A DNA stretch of 18,198 bases from an uncultured Clostridium sp. Its GTDB lineage: Bacteria; Bacillota; Clostridia; Lachnospirales; Lachnospiraceae. The stretch spans positions 1-18,198 of the forward strand of contig CALHQJ010000019.1 in the NCBI GenBank assembly GCA_938036545.1. Direction: 5' to 3'. The notes under the pieces were generated by a model. The model had not been told where the DNA came from. It searched no databases and was given only the letters and a program-made list of their open reading frames with translations. Of this stretch, positions 7,575-14,963 are shown in pieces. Both the position numbers and the translations under genes were made by a program. The stretch's first letter is position 1, and every line of letters starts with the position of its first letter.

Positions 7575-9478
7575 ATCTCACCCTCCTGAGAACCAGCCTC
7601 TGCCTGAACATTCTCGCTCTGTTTTTCTTCTGCCTGCACTCTGCGGAAAATTTCCATAAATTCTTTTCCGGTAATGGTTTCTTTTTCAATCAGGAACTCT
7701 GCAATCTTATCCAGCGCCGTCCGGTTCTCAGACAGGAGACGCTTTGCCTCTTCATAAGAACGCTTTAAGATGGCCATTACTTCCTGATCAATCTCGGCTG
7801 CCGTTGCATCGCCGCAGTTTAACACAGTACGGCCGCTTAAATACATATCTTCCTGAGTTGCCAGTCCCATCAGGCCAAAACGTTCTGACATACCATACTG
7901 GGTTACCATGGCTCTGGCAATTCGGGTTGCCTGTTCAATATCGTTGGCAGCTCCGGTTGTAACGGTATCAAATACGATTTCCTCTGCGGCACGGCCTGCC
8001 AAAAAGCCTACCAGCATAGCATTAATTTCTTTTTTGGTATTAAGGAATTTTTCTTCCTCCGGAACCTGCATAACATATCCCAGAGCTCCCATGGTTCTGG
8101 GAACAATGGTAATCTTCTGCACCGGTTCTGCGTCTTTTTGCAGGGCGCTGACCAATGCATGGCCCACCTCGTGGTAAGAAACGATCCGTCTCTCTTCCTT
8201 GCTCAGGATCCGGTCTTTCTTTTCCTTACCAACTAAAACCACTTCTACTGCCTCAAACAAATCCTTCTGGGAAACGGCCTGTCTGCCGTTCTTAACCGCA
8301 TTAATAGCTGCCTCATTCATCATGTTAGCCAAATCTGCGCCCACAGCTCCAGAGGTCGCCAGGGCAATCTCTTCAAAGTCTACGCTGTCATCCAGCAATA
8401 CATCTTTGGAATGAACCTTTAAAATATTAACTCTTCCCTTTAAATCCGGTTTATCTACAATAATCCGCCGGTCAAAACGGCCTGGCCGCAGAAGCGCCGG
8501 ATCCAGAATCTCCGGACGGTTGGTAGCGCCAAGTACCAGCAGTCCCTTGGAAGAATCAAAGCCGTCCATCTCAGACAGAAGCTGGTTTAGAGTCTGCTCC
8601 CGCTCGTCATTTCCGCCGCCAAACCTGGTATCACGGCTCTTACCAATAGCGTCAATCTCATCAATAAAGATAATACATGGAGCAGACTGCTGGGCCTGTT
8701 TAAATAAATCCCTGACTCTGGATGCACCTACGCCCACAAACATTTCTACAAAGTCTGAGCCGGATAATGAGTAAAACGGAACCTGGGCTTCGCCGGCTAC
8801 CGCCTTTGCAAGCAGGGTCTTACCGGTTCCTGGAGGGCCTACTAACAATGCGCCCTTAGGAAGCTTTGCACCAATCTGGGTATATTTTGCCGGATTATGA
8901 AGGAAATCTACAATCTCCGTCAAAGACTCCTTTGCTTCATCTTCACCAGCTACATCCTTAAAGGTAATGCCTGTTTCCTTCTGTACATAAACCTTGGCAT
9001 TGCTTTTACCAACGCCCATAATGCCGCCGCCTCCCATGCGGCGCATCATAAAGTTCATAAAAATCACAATAATAATAAATGGAATGACAAAGCTGATAAT
9101 CGACTCTAAAATAATGCTGGAGTCTGTCTTCTGTTCCTTAATATCTACACCGTGGGCCAAAAGACGTTCTGCATTGTTATAATCCGTAGGCACTTTTACC
9201 GTATAGTAGCGGATTAGCTGGGAATACTCAGATGCTTCTTTTTTCGGATAAATGGTAATCTCAGAATTTCCGATAAGGACTGCTTCTACCTTTCCATCCT
9301 CTACCATTTCTACGTACTGGGTATAAGAAAGTTCCTGAGTAGAATTTTTCGTGACCATATTCCGCATCAGTGTAATGACCATCAGCGTAATGACTGCCGC
9401 AATTACCAGGACCAGTATGGTCTGGCCATTAGGCGACATTTTGCCGTTGTTATTATCCTGATTGTTGTTATTATCCAT
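7568..9478 (-). CDS. ftsH: ATP-dependent zinc metalloprotease FtsH
   Basis: Membrane-anchored hexameric AAA+ protease that degrades misfolded membrane proteins and selected cytosolic regulators. The 636 aa show an Asn-rich N-terminus, TM1 (about 19-38), an extracytoplasmic domain (about 40-120) and TM2 (about 124-143), then a Gly-rich hinge. The AAA module has Walker A GPPGTGKT at 214-221, Walker B IIFIDEID at 269-276, and the second region of homology GATNRPEILDPALLRPGRFDR at about 317-337 with its arginine fingers. The M41 peptidase follows, with the zinc motif HEVGH at 436-440 and the third ligand D513 in ANDIEQAT. The tail is acidic. The ATG at 9478 has AAGGAGA upstream, and a good promoter lies 50-80 bases further. 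The nitroreductase gene is coupled downstream; the tRNA-Ile-lysidine synthetase/hpt neighbours often found beside ftsH are absent here. Confidence 0.98.
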   Translation of the reverse strand: MDNNNNQDNNNGKMSPNGQTILVLVIAAVITLMVITLMRNMVTKNSTQELSYTQYVEMVEDGKVEAVLIGNSEITIYPKKEASEYSQLIRYYTVKVPTDYNNAERLLAHGVDIKEQKTDSSIILESIISFVIPFIIIVIFMNFMMRRMGGGGIMGVGKSNAKVYVQKETGITFKDVAGEDEAKESLTEIVDFLHNPAKYTQIGAKLPKGALLVGPPGTGKTLLAKAVAGEAQVPFYSLSGSDFVEMFVGVGASRVRDLFKQAQQSAPCIIFIDEIDAIGKSRDTRFGGGNDEREQTLNQLLSEMDGFDSSKGLLVLGATNRPEILDPALLRPGRFDRRIIVDKPDLKGRVNILKVHSKDVLLDDSVDFEEIALATSGAVGADLANMMNEAAINAVKNGRQAVSQKDLFEAVEVVLVGKEKKDRILSKEERRIVSYHEVGHALVSALQKDAEPVQKITIVPRTMGALGYVMQVPEEEKFLNTKKEINAMLVGFLAGRAAEEIVFDTVTTGAANDIEQATRIARAMVTQYGMSERFGLMGLATQEDMYLSGRTVLNCGDATAAEIDQEVMAILKRSYEEAKRLLSENRTALDKIAEFLIEKETITGKEFMEIFRRVQAEEKQSENVQAEAGSQEGEIC

Positions 9479-9529
9479 ACGTACTTACTCTCCTTCTGAG
9501 CGGGCGCATTTTACCGCCTATTCTATCCC

Positions 9530-9558
9530 ATTATAATGTTAGTCTTTCCATAAATCAA
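9530..9558 (-). promoter_or_regulatory. Housekeeping-type promoter of ftsH
   Basis: On the minus strand TTGATT (9558-9553), a 17-nt spacer and a consensus TATAAT (9535-9530) form a near-ideal vegetative promoter. The start site is expected near 9523, giving a ~45-nt leader before the ftsH ATG at 9478. Confidence 0.8.
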
Positions 9559-9683
9559 GGAAAACCACCTTAAAATGTATGAAAATTTTCTAAATTCCTT
9601 TCCAGCTTTTGAAAAACCTTCCTTCCTGATTTTTTTAGTTCCAGGCGGACATACTAACCTTACTACACCGGAAGGAGACTATT

Positions 9684-9869
9684 ATGAAAAAAGAACCTGA
9701 TACCTTTTCCTACCACGAACACGACGACAACTATCCGGTTCAGGCCTGTTCTGCCATGGACTGCACGGGGTTGATTCCCGCATTGCCTGAAACAGAAGAA
9801 CAGCTGGAATACTACGAAGAATTATATCCCTTTTTGGCAAAGGCGGCAGACAGCCAGGAAACAAAATAA
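9684..9869 (+). CDS. Small acidic protein, 61 aa, unrecognised
   Basis: A short gene with a strong AAGGAGA eight bases before its ATG. The product is acidic, with no signal peptide or membrane segment. The centre holds QACSAMDCTGLIPALP (about 20-35), with two cysteines four residues apart (C22, C27), followed by an acidic/aromatic helix-like stretch EEQLEYYEELYPFLAKA. I believe similar small proteins with a DCTGLIP-like core exist in Lachnospiraceae, but cannot verify this and no function is known to me. It is divergent from ftsH and is followed at once by a structured region and a terminator, so it is probably its own short transcript. An opposite-strand frame at the same place has no ribosome binding site and no plausible composition. 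Confidence 0.7.
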   Translation: MKKEPDTFSYHEHDDNYPVQACSAMDCTGLIPALPETEEQLEYYEELYPFLAKAADSQETK

Positions 9870-9871
9870 GG

Positions 9872-9960
9872 ATACAGCAGCTCCATTTTATGCCTGAAGC
9901 CAAAGGGGGGCACAAAATCATCTGATTTGATGATTTAAGTGATGCCCTCGCTCTCTGTAT
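9872..9960 (+). ncRNA. Three-tier hairpin in the 3' region of the small-protein transcript (unclassified structured RNA)
   Basis: Nested complementary blocks fold into one long structure. ATACAG (9872-9877) pairs with CTGTAT (9955-9960), and AGC (9879-9881) with GCT (9950-9952). GGGGGCA (9906-9912) pairs with TGCCCTC (9943-9949) including one G-T pair. AAATCATC (9915-9922) pairs with GATGATTT (9929-9936), closing a TGATTT loop. The G-T pair works only as G-U in a plus-strand RNA, favouring that orientation. A strong terminator follows directly. I match it to no known riboswitch or small RNA class. Confidence 0.45.
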
Positions 9961-10010
9961 AAAAAATCCGGAAGAATTCCTTTTATTTTGGGATTTCTTT
10001 CGGATTTTTT
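9961..10010. terminator. Strong intrinsic terminator, probably bidirectional
   Basis: Arms 9961-9980 and 9991-10010 pair over 20 positions with one G-U and one mismatch, around a T-rich 10-nt loop. The stem carries A6 at its base and T6 at its end. It closes the plus-strand small-protein transcript and, read on minus, would end the transcript of the second DctP gene (stop at 10096). The G-T pair at 9971/10000 favours plus-strand use. Between 10011 and 10095 I see nothing else. Confidence 0.85.
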
Positions 10011-10095
10011 CCGTACTTTAATAATGCTTCTATTTTTAGACTTTTTAAGCAATTTCTTTAGCAGGGAAAAGATGTCTTCCCAGCCCCTCTCTGCC

Positions 10096-11121
10096 CTATC
10101 TTATTTCAAATTGTTTTCCTTCTTCTACAATCCGTTCAATAACGTCCAGATAATCTGCACAGAATTTTTCATACAATGGCTGGACAGCCTGACGGAAACG
10201 CCCTCTCTCCTGAATATCCATCACAACCACGCCGCAGCCTGCATCCCGAATCTTCTGTTCAGAGGCCTTCTGGCGTCTGTCCCAGACCTCTCTCTCATAC
10301 TTGGCTGACTCTTTGGCGCACTGGCTGATAATTTCCCGATACTCCTTCGGAAGCTTGTTCCAGGTTACTTCTGAAACAATCTGCACCTCCGGAACTCGAG
10401 TATGCTCATCCAGTGTAAAATACGGCGCTACTTCATAATGGCCCGTCGATTCATAGGAAGACCAGTTATTCTCTGCTGCCTCAATTTGTCCAGTCTGAAA
10501 GGCTGAATAGACTTCCTCATACTTCATAAGCACCGGTTCGGCTCCCAGATCCAGAATCATTTCCTGCATCAGCCTGGATTCCTGTACCCGAATCTTCATT
10601 CCCTTCATATCCCTTAAGTTCCGGATAGGCTTCCTGGCGCTGTAAAAGCTTCTGGCTCCTGCATCATACCAGGATAAAGCAACCAAGCTACTTCCCCCAA
10701 AGGAATCCAGAAACTCATCTCCGATATCCCCTTCCAATACACTCCACATGTGGTCTGAATTAACGTAGAGATACGGCATCTGAAGCACATTCAGCTTTGG
10801 AATCACTTCTGACAGCGGAGAAAGGGAAACTCTGGCAAAATCCACTCCGCCAAACTGCATCTGGCGGATAATCTCGCTTTCATCTCCTAAAATCCCCTCT
10901 GTATTGACCTGTATCTCTACCTTTCCGCCGGTCCTTTCCCAGACCAGCTCCGCAAACTTATAAGCGCCCTGACTGGTAGGATAATCGTCTGCCTGGTTTT
11001 CTGCATAAGTCAGCACATAATCAGGGCTGGGCTGCGGATTCCCATAGCGATTCGTCATTCCCACCCAGACAATTCCAATCAGCGTAAACAGGCATACCGC
11101 TCCTGCAAGCCACTTTTTCAA
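10096..11121 (-). CDS. TRAP transporter solute-binding protein, DctP family, membrane-anchored paralogue
   Basis: A 341-aa DctP-family extracytoplasmic binding protein. Family marks are ILGDESEIIRQMQFGGVDFARVS at about 77-99, DMKGMKIRVQES at 171-182 with R178 as the expected carboxylate-binding arginine, and VYSAFQTGQIEAAENNW at 204-220. Unlike the other DctP here it lacks a usable lipobox: the N-terminus is a single hydrophobic helix (about 4-22) followed directly by the mature part, so it is either anchored by that helix or cleaved by signal peptidase I. The start is TTG at 11121, with GGGGAGG about eight bases upstream. It lies 61 nt after the YcxB-like gene and has no permease genes of its own, so it either shares the DctQM next door or works as a sensor partner. 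Confidence 0.9.
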   Translation of the reverse strand: MKKWLAGAVCLFTLIGIVWVGMTNRYGNPQPSPDYVLTYAENQADDYPTSQGAYKFAELVWERTGGKVEIQVNTEGILGDESEIIRQMQFGGVDFARVSLSPLSEVIPKLNVLQMPYLYVNSDHMWSVLEGDIGDEFLDSFGGSSLVALSWYDAGARSFYSARKPIRNLRDMKGMKIRVQESRLMQEMILDLGAEPVLMKYEEVYSAFQTGQIEAAENNWSSYESTGHYEVAPYFTLDEHTRVPEVQIVSEVTWNKLPKEYREIISQCAKESAKYEREVWDRRQKASEQKIRDAGCGVVVMDIQERGRFRQAVQPLYEKFCADYLDVIERIVEEGKQFEIR

Positions 11122-11182
11122 TTCTTTTTCCTCCCCGTCCAGGTTTTTCTAAACTCTGACTGTTCAGAACTGCCAGCCAAGT

Positions 11183-11653
11183 TCAATGCCCCATCTGAGA
11201 AACGACAAATTCATAAAGATCCGTTCTCGCCTTGCCCAGTACTCGGTTTGGCAGGACAAATCCATGGGTGGTATCGGAAAATACCACAATCAGGGTTGGT
11301 TTTTTAGAAACCCGTTTAATTGTTTTCCATTCCAGATTGTCGATCTTTTCCCCTACTTTAATATGAACGCCATACATGTCAAATGCAATTTTGGTATCTT
11401 CTGTAACGGCTGATGCCTGGCGTTTTGCTTTCAGATAAATAATAAACGGCTGTATTATAGTAAACAGGCAGCAGCAAAGCACCATGGCTACTCGCATCCA
11501 CCCTGTGCCTGTCTCCCAGCGCACGGCTGTCAGAATAAACATGGTCACTGTAAAAATTGCGTTGCACACTCCTACCATGGAACCATAGGTATAATACATG
11601 GAAAGCTGCCACAGGTCTGCAGTGGTATTCCGGTAAACGTATTCAAATCTCAT
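11183..11653 (-). CDS. YcxB-like membrane protein
   Basis: A 156-aa protein with two predicted membrane helices (about 26-44 and 55-73) and a C-terminal cytosolic YcxB-type domain: FDMYGVHIKVGEKIDNLEWKTI, then KKPTLIVVFSDTTHGFVLPNRVL. This beta-rich domain is common in Firmicutes and has no known function. I chose the ATG at 11653, which has AAGGAGC about eight bases upstream. An in-frame ATG at 11839 would start inside the dctM gene and read unrelated sequence across the terminator. It sits between the dctM terminator and the second dctP and may be transcribed with the latter; no clear promoter was seen. Confidence 0.8.
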   Translation of the reverse strand: MRFEYVYRNTTADLWQLSMYYTYGSMVGVCNAIFTVTMFILTAVRWETGTGWMRVAMVLCCCLFTIIQPFIIYLKAKRQASAVTEDTKIAFDMYGVHIKVGEKIDNLEWKTIKRVSKKPTLIVVFSDTTHGFVLPNRVLGKARTDLYEFVVSQMGH

Positions 11654-11697
11654 TTTTTCTGCTCCTTTATTGTCTCTTTCAATCATAAAAGCCAAAC

Positions 11698-11740
11698 GGG
11701 GACTGCTGCAGCCGGTTATTCGCCATGCTGCAGCAGCCCC
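11698..11740 (-). terminator. Intrinsic terminator after dctM
   Basis: Stem arms CTGCTGCAG/CTGCAGCAG, extended by GGGG/CCCC with a single bulged A (11698-11711 with 11728-11740), loop of 16 nt. On the minus strand the moderately T-rich GTTTGGCTTTT follows. It probably ends most dctPQM transcription, with some read-through into the YcxB-like gene. Confidence 0.75.
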
Positions 11741-11760
11741 TGGAAGGTTATGCCTATGGA

Positions 11761-13074
11761 TTAATGTGCCAATACGGATGGCAGCCACAAACTGATAGCC
11801 GGAACAAAGGTAATCAGAAGCAGCGTAATAATCATACAAATGTAGAATGGCAGGGTTGCCTTTACTACCTTTTCCATTGGTATTTTCGCAATTGCAGAAC
11901 CGATAAACAGAACTGCACCTACTGGCGGTGTCAGAAGGCCGATACCGCAGTTTAATACTACCATGATGCCGAACTGAACCGGATCAATACCGATAGACGT
12001 TGCAATCGGAAGCAGAATCGGAGTTGCAATTAGGATGATTGGAGCCATATCCATAATACATCCTAATACCAATAAAATCAAGTTTAACAGCAGAGCCAGC
12101 AGAATCGGGTTGGTGGTCAGGCCGGTAATCGCCTGGGCTGCCAGCTCCGGTACATGAAGACGGGTTAAGCAGTCACCGAAAATACTGGAAGTTGCAATCA
12201 GGATCAATACGATAGACAGGGTGTCTACGCAGTCTCCAAGTACGTGCCAAACGCCCTTCCAGGTCAATCCCTTGTAAATAAATACACTGACTAAAAGGCT
12301 GTAGATAACTGCAATAGCCGCAGATTCAGTAGCCGTAAATGCACCGCCTACAACGCCGAATACTACAATTAAAACGGCTGCCAGAGCCCAAAAGGAAACT
12401 CCCAGCTGTTTAATTAAATTCATAATATTGAACTTTGCACCTTTTGGATAATTCTTCTTAACAGAAATAATATAAGAACCAATCATCAACGTTAATGCTA
12501 ACAGTGCGCCTGGAATATAGCCGGCTAAGAACAGGCTTCCTACGGAAATACCTCCGGCAGTCGTTGCATAAATAACCATATTGTGGCTGGGTGGAACCAG
12601 AAGGCCCTCACAAGAGGAAGTAATGGTTACTGCGGTAGAAAAATCATCATCATATCCCTGGTCTACCATCATAGGAATCAAAATAGAACCTAATGATGCC
12701 GTATCTGCAGATGCAGAGCCGGAAATGCCGCCAAAGAAATAGGAAGCAACGATATTAACCATTGCCATACCGCCCCGCATCCAGCCTACACAAGCGTCTG
12801 CCAGAGCAATCAGTTTTTCTGAGATACCGCCAGATCCCATTAAGCATCCCATGGTAATAAAGAACGGAACTGCCATCAGGCTGAATGAGCTGATGCCCTT
12901 TACCATCAGACGGCAGATCGCCGCCAAATCCTGTCCCTGATATAACAGAGAAAATATGGAAGAAAGTGCAACCGCATATGCAATGGGGAAGCGTAAAAAT
13001 ATCATCAGGAAGAAGGAACCTAAAAGAACCATAATTGCCATGCTGTCTACGGCAATACCATTTACCATTATCAT
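11761..13074 (-). CDS. dctM: TRAP transporter large permease, DctM/SiaM family
   Basis: The 437-aa membrane subunit of a tripartite ATP-independent periplasmic transporter. It carries the substrate and uses the Na+ (or H+) gradient while a DctP protein delivers ligand. It is hydrophobic throughout, with about a dozen membrane segments. Family motifs are RFPIAYAVALSS at about 28-39, AVPFFITMGCLMG at 68-80, FFGGISGSASADTASLGS at 113-130 and VPPSHNMVIYATTAGG at 160-175; the last two correspond to the regions implicated in Na+ and substrate binding. The ATG at 13074 overlaps the dctQ stop (ATGA) with GAGGAGG upstream, so the two are translationally coupled. A terminator follows its stop. The substrate is not readable from this subunit. 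Confidence 0.96.
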   Translation of the reverse strand: MIMVNGIAVDSMAIMVLLGSFFLMIFLRFPIAYAVALSSIFSLLYQGQDLAAICRLMVKGISSFSLMAVPFFITMGCLMGSGGISEKLIALADACVGWMRGGMAMVNIVASYFFGGISGSASADTASLGSILIPMMVDQGYDDDFSTAVTITSSCEGLLVPPSHNMVIYATTAGGISVGSLFLAGYIPGALLALTLMIGSYIISVKKNYPKGAKFNIMNLIKQLGVSFWALAAVLIVVFGVVGGAFTATESAAIAVIYSLLVSVFIYKGLTWKGVWHVLGDCVDTLSIVLILIATSSIFGDCLTRLHVPELAAQAITGLTTNPILLALLLNLILLVLGCIMDMAPIILIATPILLPIATSIGIDPVQFGIMVVLNCGIGLLTPPVGAVLFIGSAIAKIPMEKVVKATLPFYICMIITLLLITFVPAISLWLPSVLAH

Positions 13075-13595
13075 TTGTTGTCCTCCTCTACGAAAAAGCT
13101 TTTAATGTGGTTGTAAACCGCTTCCAGTTCAAACACCACCATAGCAACACCGGCAAGAGGTACAGGAAAATACATCCAGAATCTGGAAACCTTAGGCATA
13201 CTCACATAGCTTCCCTTTGAACCAATACCGGAAGCATATTTCCAGCCTACCGTAATCATTACAACAGCCAGCGCCAATACTGCAACGTCTGCAAGTAAAT
13301 CCAGAGCTTTTACTACCTTTGCCGGAAGATACCGGTCAAATGCAGTCATACGGATGTGAGCTCCTCTGCGGATAGCCAGAGCTGCTGAAAGAACAGCCAT
13401 ATAGGACATACAGGTCAGCACCACTTCCTCGCTCCAGGATGGATCTGGAATAAATGGAATGTATCTTCCGGCAACCGCCATACTGGTAATTAAAATATCC
13501 GCAATCAGCAGCAGCTTGCAGACTACCATGGTAGCTTTGTATGTAAAATCATATGCTGGCCTGATCTTATCAATTTTTTCAAATATTGCAGGCAT
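13071..13595 (-). CDS. dctQ: TRAP transporter small permease, DctQ family
   Basis: The 174-aa small membrane subunit that pairs with DctM. Four predicted helices lie at about 22-42, 57-75, 101-118 and 141-160. Conserved features are W54-S-E-E ahead of helix 2 and RRGAHIRM at 76-83. I chose the ATG at 13595, with AAAGGGG seven bases upstream; an in-frame ATG at 13757 would begin inside the dctP gene and run through the intergenic hairpin. It lies 77 nt downstream of dctP, past that hairpin, and overlaps dctM by 4 bases. Confidence 0.92.
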   Translation of the reverse strand: MPAIFEKIDKIRPAYDFTYKATMVVCKLLLIADILITSMAVAGRYIPFIPDPSWSEEVVLTCMSYMAVLSAALAIRRGAHIRMTAFDRYLPAKVVKALDLLADVAVLALAVVMITVGWKYASGIGSKGSYVSMPKVSRFWMYFPVPLAGVAMVVFELEAVYNHIKSFFVEEDNK

Positions 13596-13620
13596 AGTTA
13601 TTCCCCTTTCAGAAAAGAAA

Positions 13621-13657
13621 GGCGCAGAGGTCATGCTCTCTGTCTTTCCTCTGCGCC
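13621..13657 (-). terminator. Leaky terminator or processing hairpin between dctP and dctQM
   Basis: A perfect 10-bp stem pairs GGCGCAGAGG (13621-13630) with CCTCTGCGCC (13648-13657), loop 17 nt. TTTCTTTTC follows it in the minus-strand RNA. Such elements between a binding-protein gene and its permease genes usually let the binding protein be made in excess, by partial termination or by protecting the upstream mRNA. Confidence 0.7.
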
Positions 13658-13672
13658 CTAAAATGTTCTGTA

Positions 13673-14815
13673 TTACTGCATATCCAGAATCTGCTGATAC
13701 AGTTCTTTGTTGTCTTTGGTAGACTCTTCGATGATTGCCTTGCAAGCTTCCTGCCACGGGGCAATGTCGGTAACCTCTACTACGTTTACACCATCAGCCT
13801 TTAACTGATCTAATACCTTATTTTCAGCTTCTTCGGAAATCTTCTTGTTGAATTCGGAAGCATACTTACCAGCTTCAACCAGAACATCCTGCTGCTCAGG
13901 AGTTAACTTATCCCATGCTTCATCGGTAATTACAACCTGGATAGCGCCTAAGGTGTGGCCGTCTAAGATCAGGTAAGGAGCAACCTCTGGGAATGCGTTG
14001 GACTGGTAGTTTGCAATAGGCTGTTCAGCGCCGTCTACAACTCCGGTCTGTAATGCGGAATATAATTCGCCGAAAGAAACAACGGTTGGGCTTGCTCCAA
14101 GTCCTTCAACCATACCGTTCATAATCGGGTCATTGGAAACACGCAGCTTCATGCCCTTTAAGTCTTCGATGCCTTTAATTTCTTTCTTTGTAAAGAAATG
14201 ACGGAATCCTTCCTCTCCGTAGAATAAACCTCTAACGCCGGAACCATTCTCGTGAGGCTCCATTAAGAAATCAGCAGCTAACTCGCTCTCTGCAAAGTTC
14301 CAGAAATGCTGACGGTTTACAAAAGTAAATGGAACGGATAACAATTTGGACTTTTCTCCGCCATAGCTGGTTAATGCAAATGCGGAAATACGGGAAATAT
14401 CAATTCCGCCGCCGCCGCCCAGCATAGCGTCTAATACGTCGTTCTCAGATCCAAGCACACCGCTTGCCTGAAGGTCAATGGTAATAGAACCGCCAGAAAG
14501 TTCTTCTACTTTCTCTTTGAATGCAGTATCGGTCTGTCCTACGATTGTATCAAGAGGGTTAACCTCTGCCATAACCAGAGTAACTGCTGGTCCTACAGGC
14601 TCACCTGCCGGCGCCTTGCTCTCTTCACCTTCTGCTTCAGCCGCATCTGCTGCTTCAGTTTCTTTGCTCTCAGCTGGAGCTTCGGTTGCAGCCGGCGCTT
14701 CGGTTGCTGCTGGTGCTGCTGTAGTTGCAGTCTCTGGGGATTTTAATCCACAGCCAGCCATGGAACCAGCTACCATTGCTGTACAAAGCAGTGCAGATAA
14801 CCATCTTTTTTTCAT
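13673..14815 (-). CDS. dctP: TRAP transporter solute-binding lipoprotein, DctP family
   Basis: A 380-aa ligand-binding lipoprotein that feeds the DctQM permease. The signal peptide ends in a lipobox with C22 (SMAGC). A long low-complexity Ala/Thr/Glu/Pro linker (about 26-74, with repeated ATEAPA units) tethers it to the membrane. The binding domain includes VLGSENDVLDAMLGGGGG at about 120-137, DLKGMKLRVSND at 218-229 with R225 as the expected carboxylate-clamping arginine, and LYSALQTGVVDGAEQP at 251-266. The ATG at 14815 follows AAGGAGG. It is the first gene of dctPQM; a regulated-looking promoter lies upstream and a hairpin separates it from dctQ. The family binds organic or sugar acids; with a UxuB-like dehydrogenase close by, a hexuronate is my best guess. 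Confidence 0.96.
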   Translation of the reverse strand: MKKRWLSALLCTAMVAGSMAGCGLKSPETATTAAPAATEAPAATEAPAESKETEAADAAEAEGEESKAPAGEPVGPAVTLVMAEVNPLDTIVGQTDTAFKEKVEELSGGSITIDLQASGVLGSENDVLDAMLGGGGGIDISRISAFALTSYGGEKSKLLSVPFTFVNRQHFWNFAESELAADFLMEPHENGSGVRGLFYGEEGFRHFFTKKEIKGIEDLKGMKLRVSNDPIMNGMVEGLGASPTVVSFGELYSALQTGVVDGAEQPIANYQSNAFPEVAPYLILDGHTLGAIQVVITDEAWDKLTPEQQDVLVEAGKYASEFNKKISEEAENKVLDQLKADGVNVVEVTDIAPWQEACKAIIEESTKDNKELYQQILDMQ

Positions 14816-14861
14816 ATCTTGTTTCCTCCTTTTTTACGCGTTTTTAATATTTTTTTCACTT

Positions 14862-14883
14862 TCTTAACGCTATCTTAATTATA
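14862..14883 (-). promoter_or_regulatory. dctPQM promoter (-10) with cre-like box
   Basis: A consensus TATAAT (14883-14878 on minus) has no recognisable -35 at 16-18 nt, as expected of an activator-dependent promoter. AGATAGCGTTAAGA (14875-14862 on minus) matches the CcpA catabolite-responsive element TGAAARCGYTWWCW at 11 of 14 positions and lies across the predicted start site, a location typical of repression. The poly-A-rich leader then runs to the dctP ribosome binding site. Confidence 0.5.
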
Positions 14884-14926
14884 TGCCTTTTTCCATCTCT
14901 CCGAAACCGTAATTATTTGTGAATAG

Positions 14927-14954
14927 TAGTATTTTTTTAGCTAATTTTATACTA
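14927..14954. promoter_or_regulatory. 28-bp dyad upstream of the dctP promoter (candidate operator)
   Basis: TAGTAT (14927-14932) and ATACTA (14949-14954) are mirrored exactly around the palindrome TTAGCTAA (14937-14944), with four T on each side between blocks. The centre is about 70 bases upstream of the predicted dctP start. The T spacers are not complementary, so it looks more like a DNA-protein site than an RNA hairpin. It lies just past the response regulator's terminator, between that gene and dctP. Confidence 0.45.
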
Positions 14955-14963
14955 TTTTTGTGC

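Noticed and set aside
9988..10308. 106-codon plus-strand frame after the terminator
   Set aside because: It begins inside the terminator arm and then runs antisense to the second dctP; no ribosome binding site.
11092..11121. Cys10 of the second DctP as a lipobox cysteine
   Set aside because: The preceding residues GAV do not fit the lipobox, and the hydrophobic stretch continues after the cysteine.
11654..11839. N-terminal extension of the YcxB-like protein to an ATG at 11839
   Set aside because: It would read through the dctM terminator and the dctM 3' end; the ATG at 11653 has a proper ribosome binding site.
14610..14730. Repeated GCTTCGGTTGC-like units as a DNA repeat or CRISPR-like array
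   Set aside because: They encode the repeated ATEAPA linker of the DctP lipoprotein and are ordinary low-complexity coding sequence.
14478..14867. 129-codon plus-strand frame opposite dctP, Ala/Ser-rich
   Set aside because: It mirrors the low-complexity Ala/Thr/Glu linker of the DctP lipoprotein and has no start signals.
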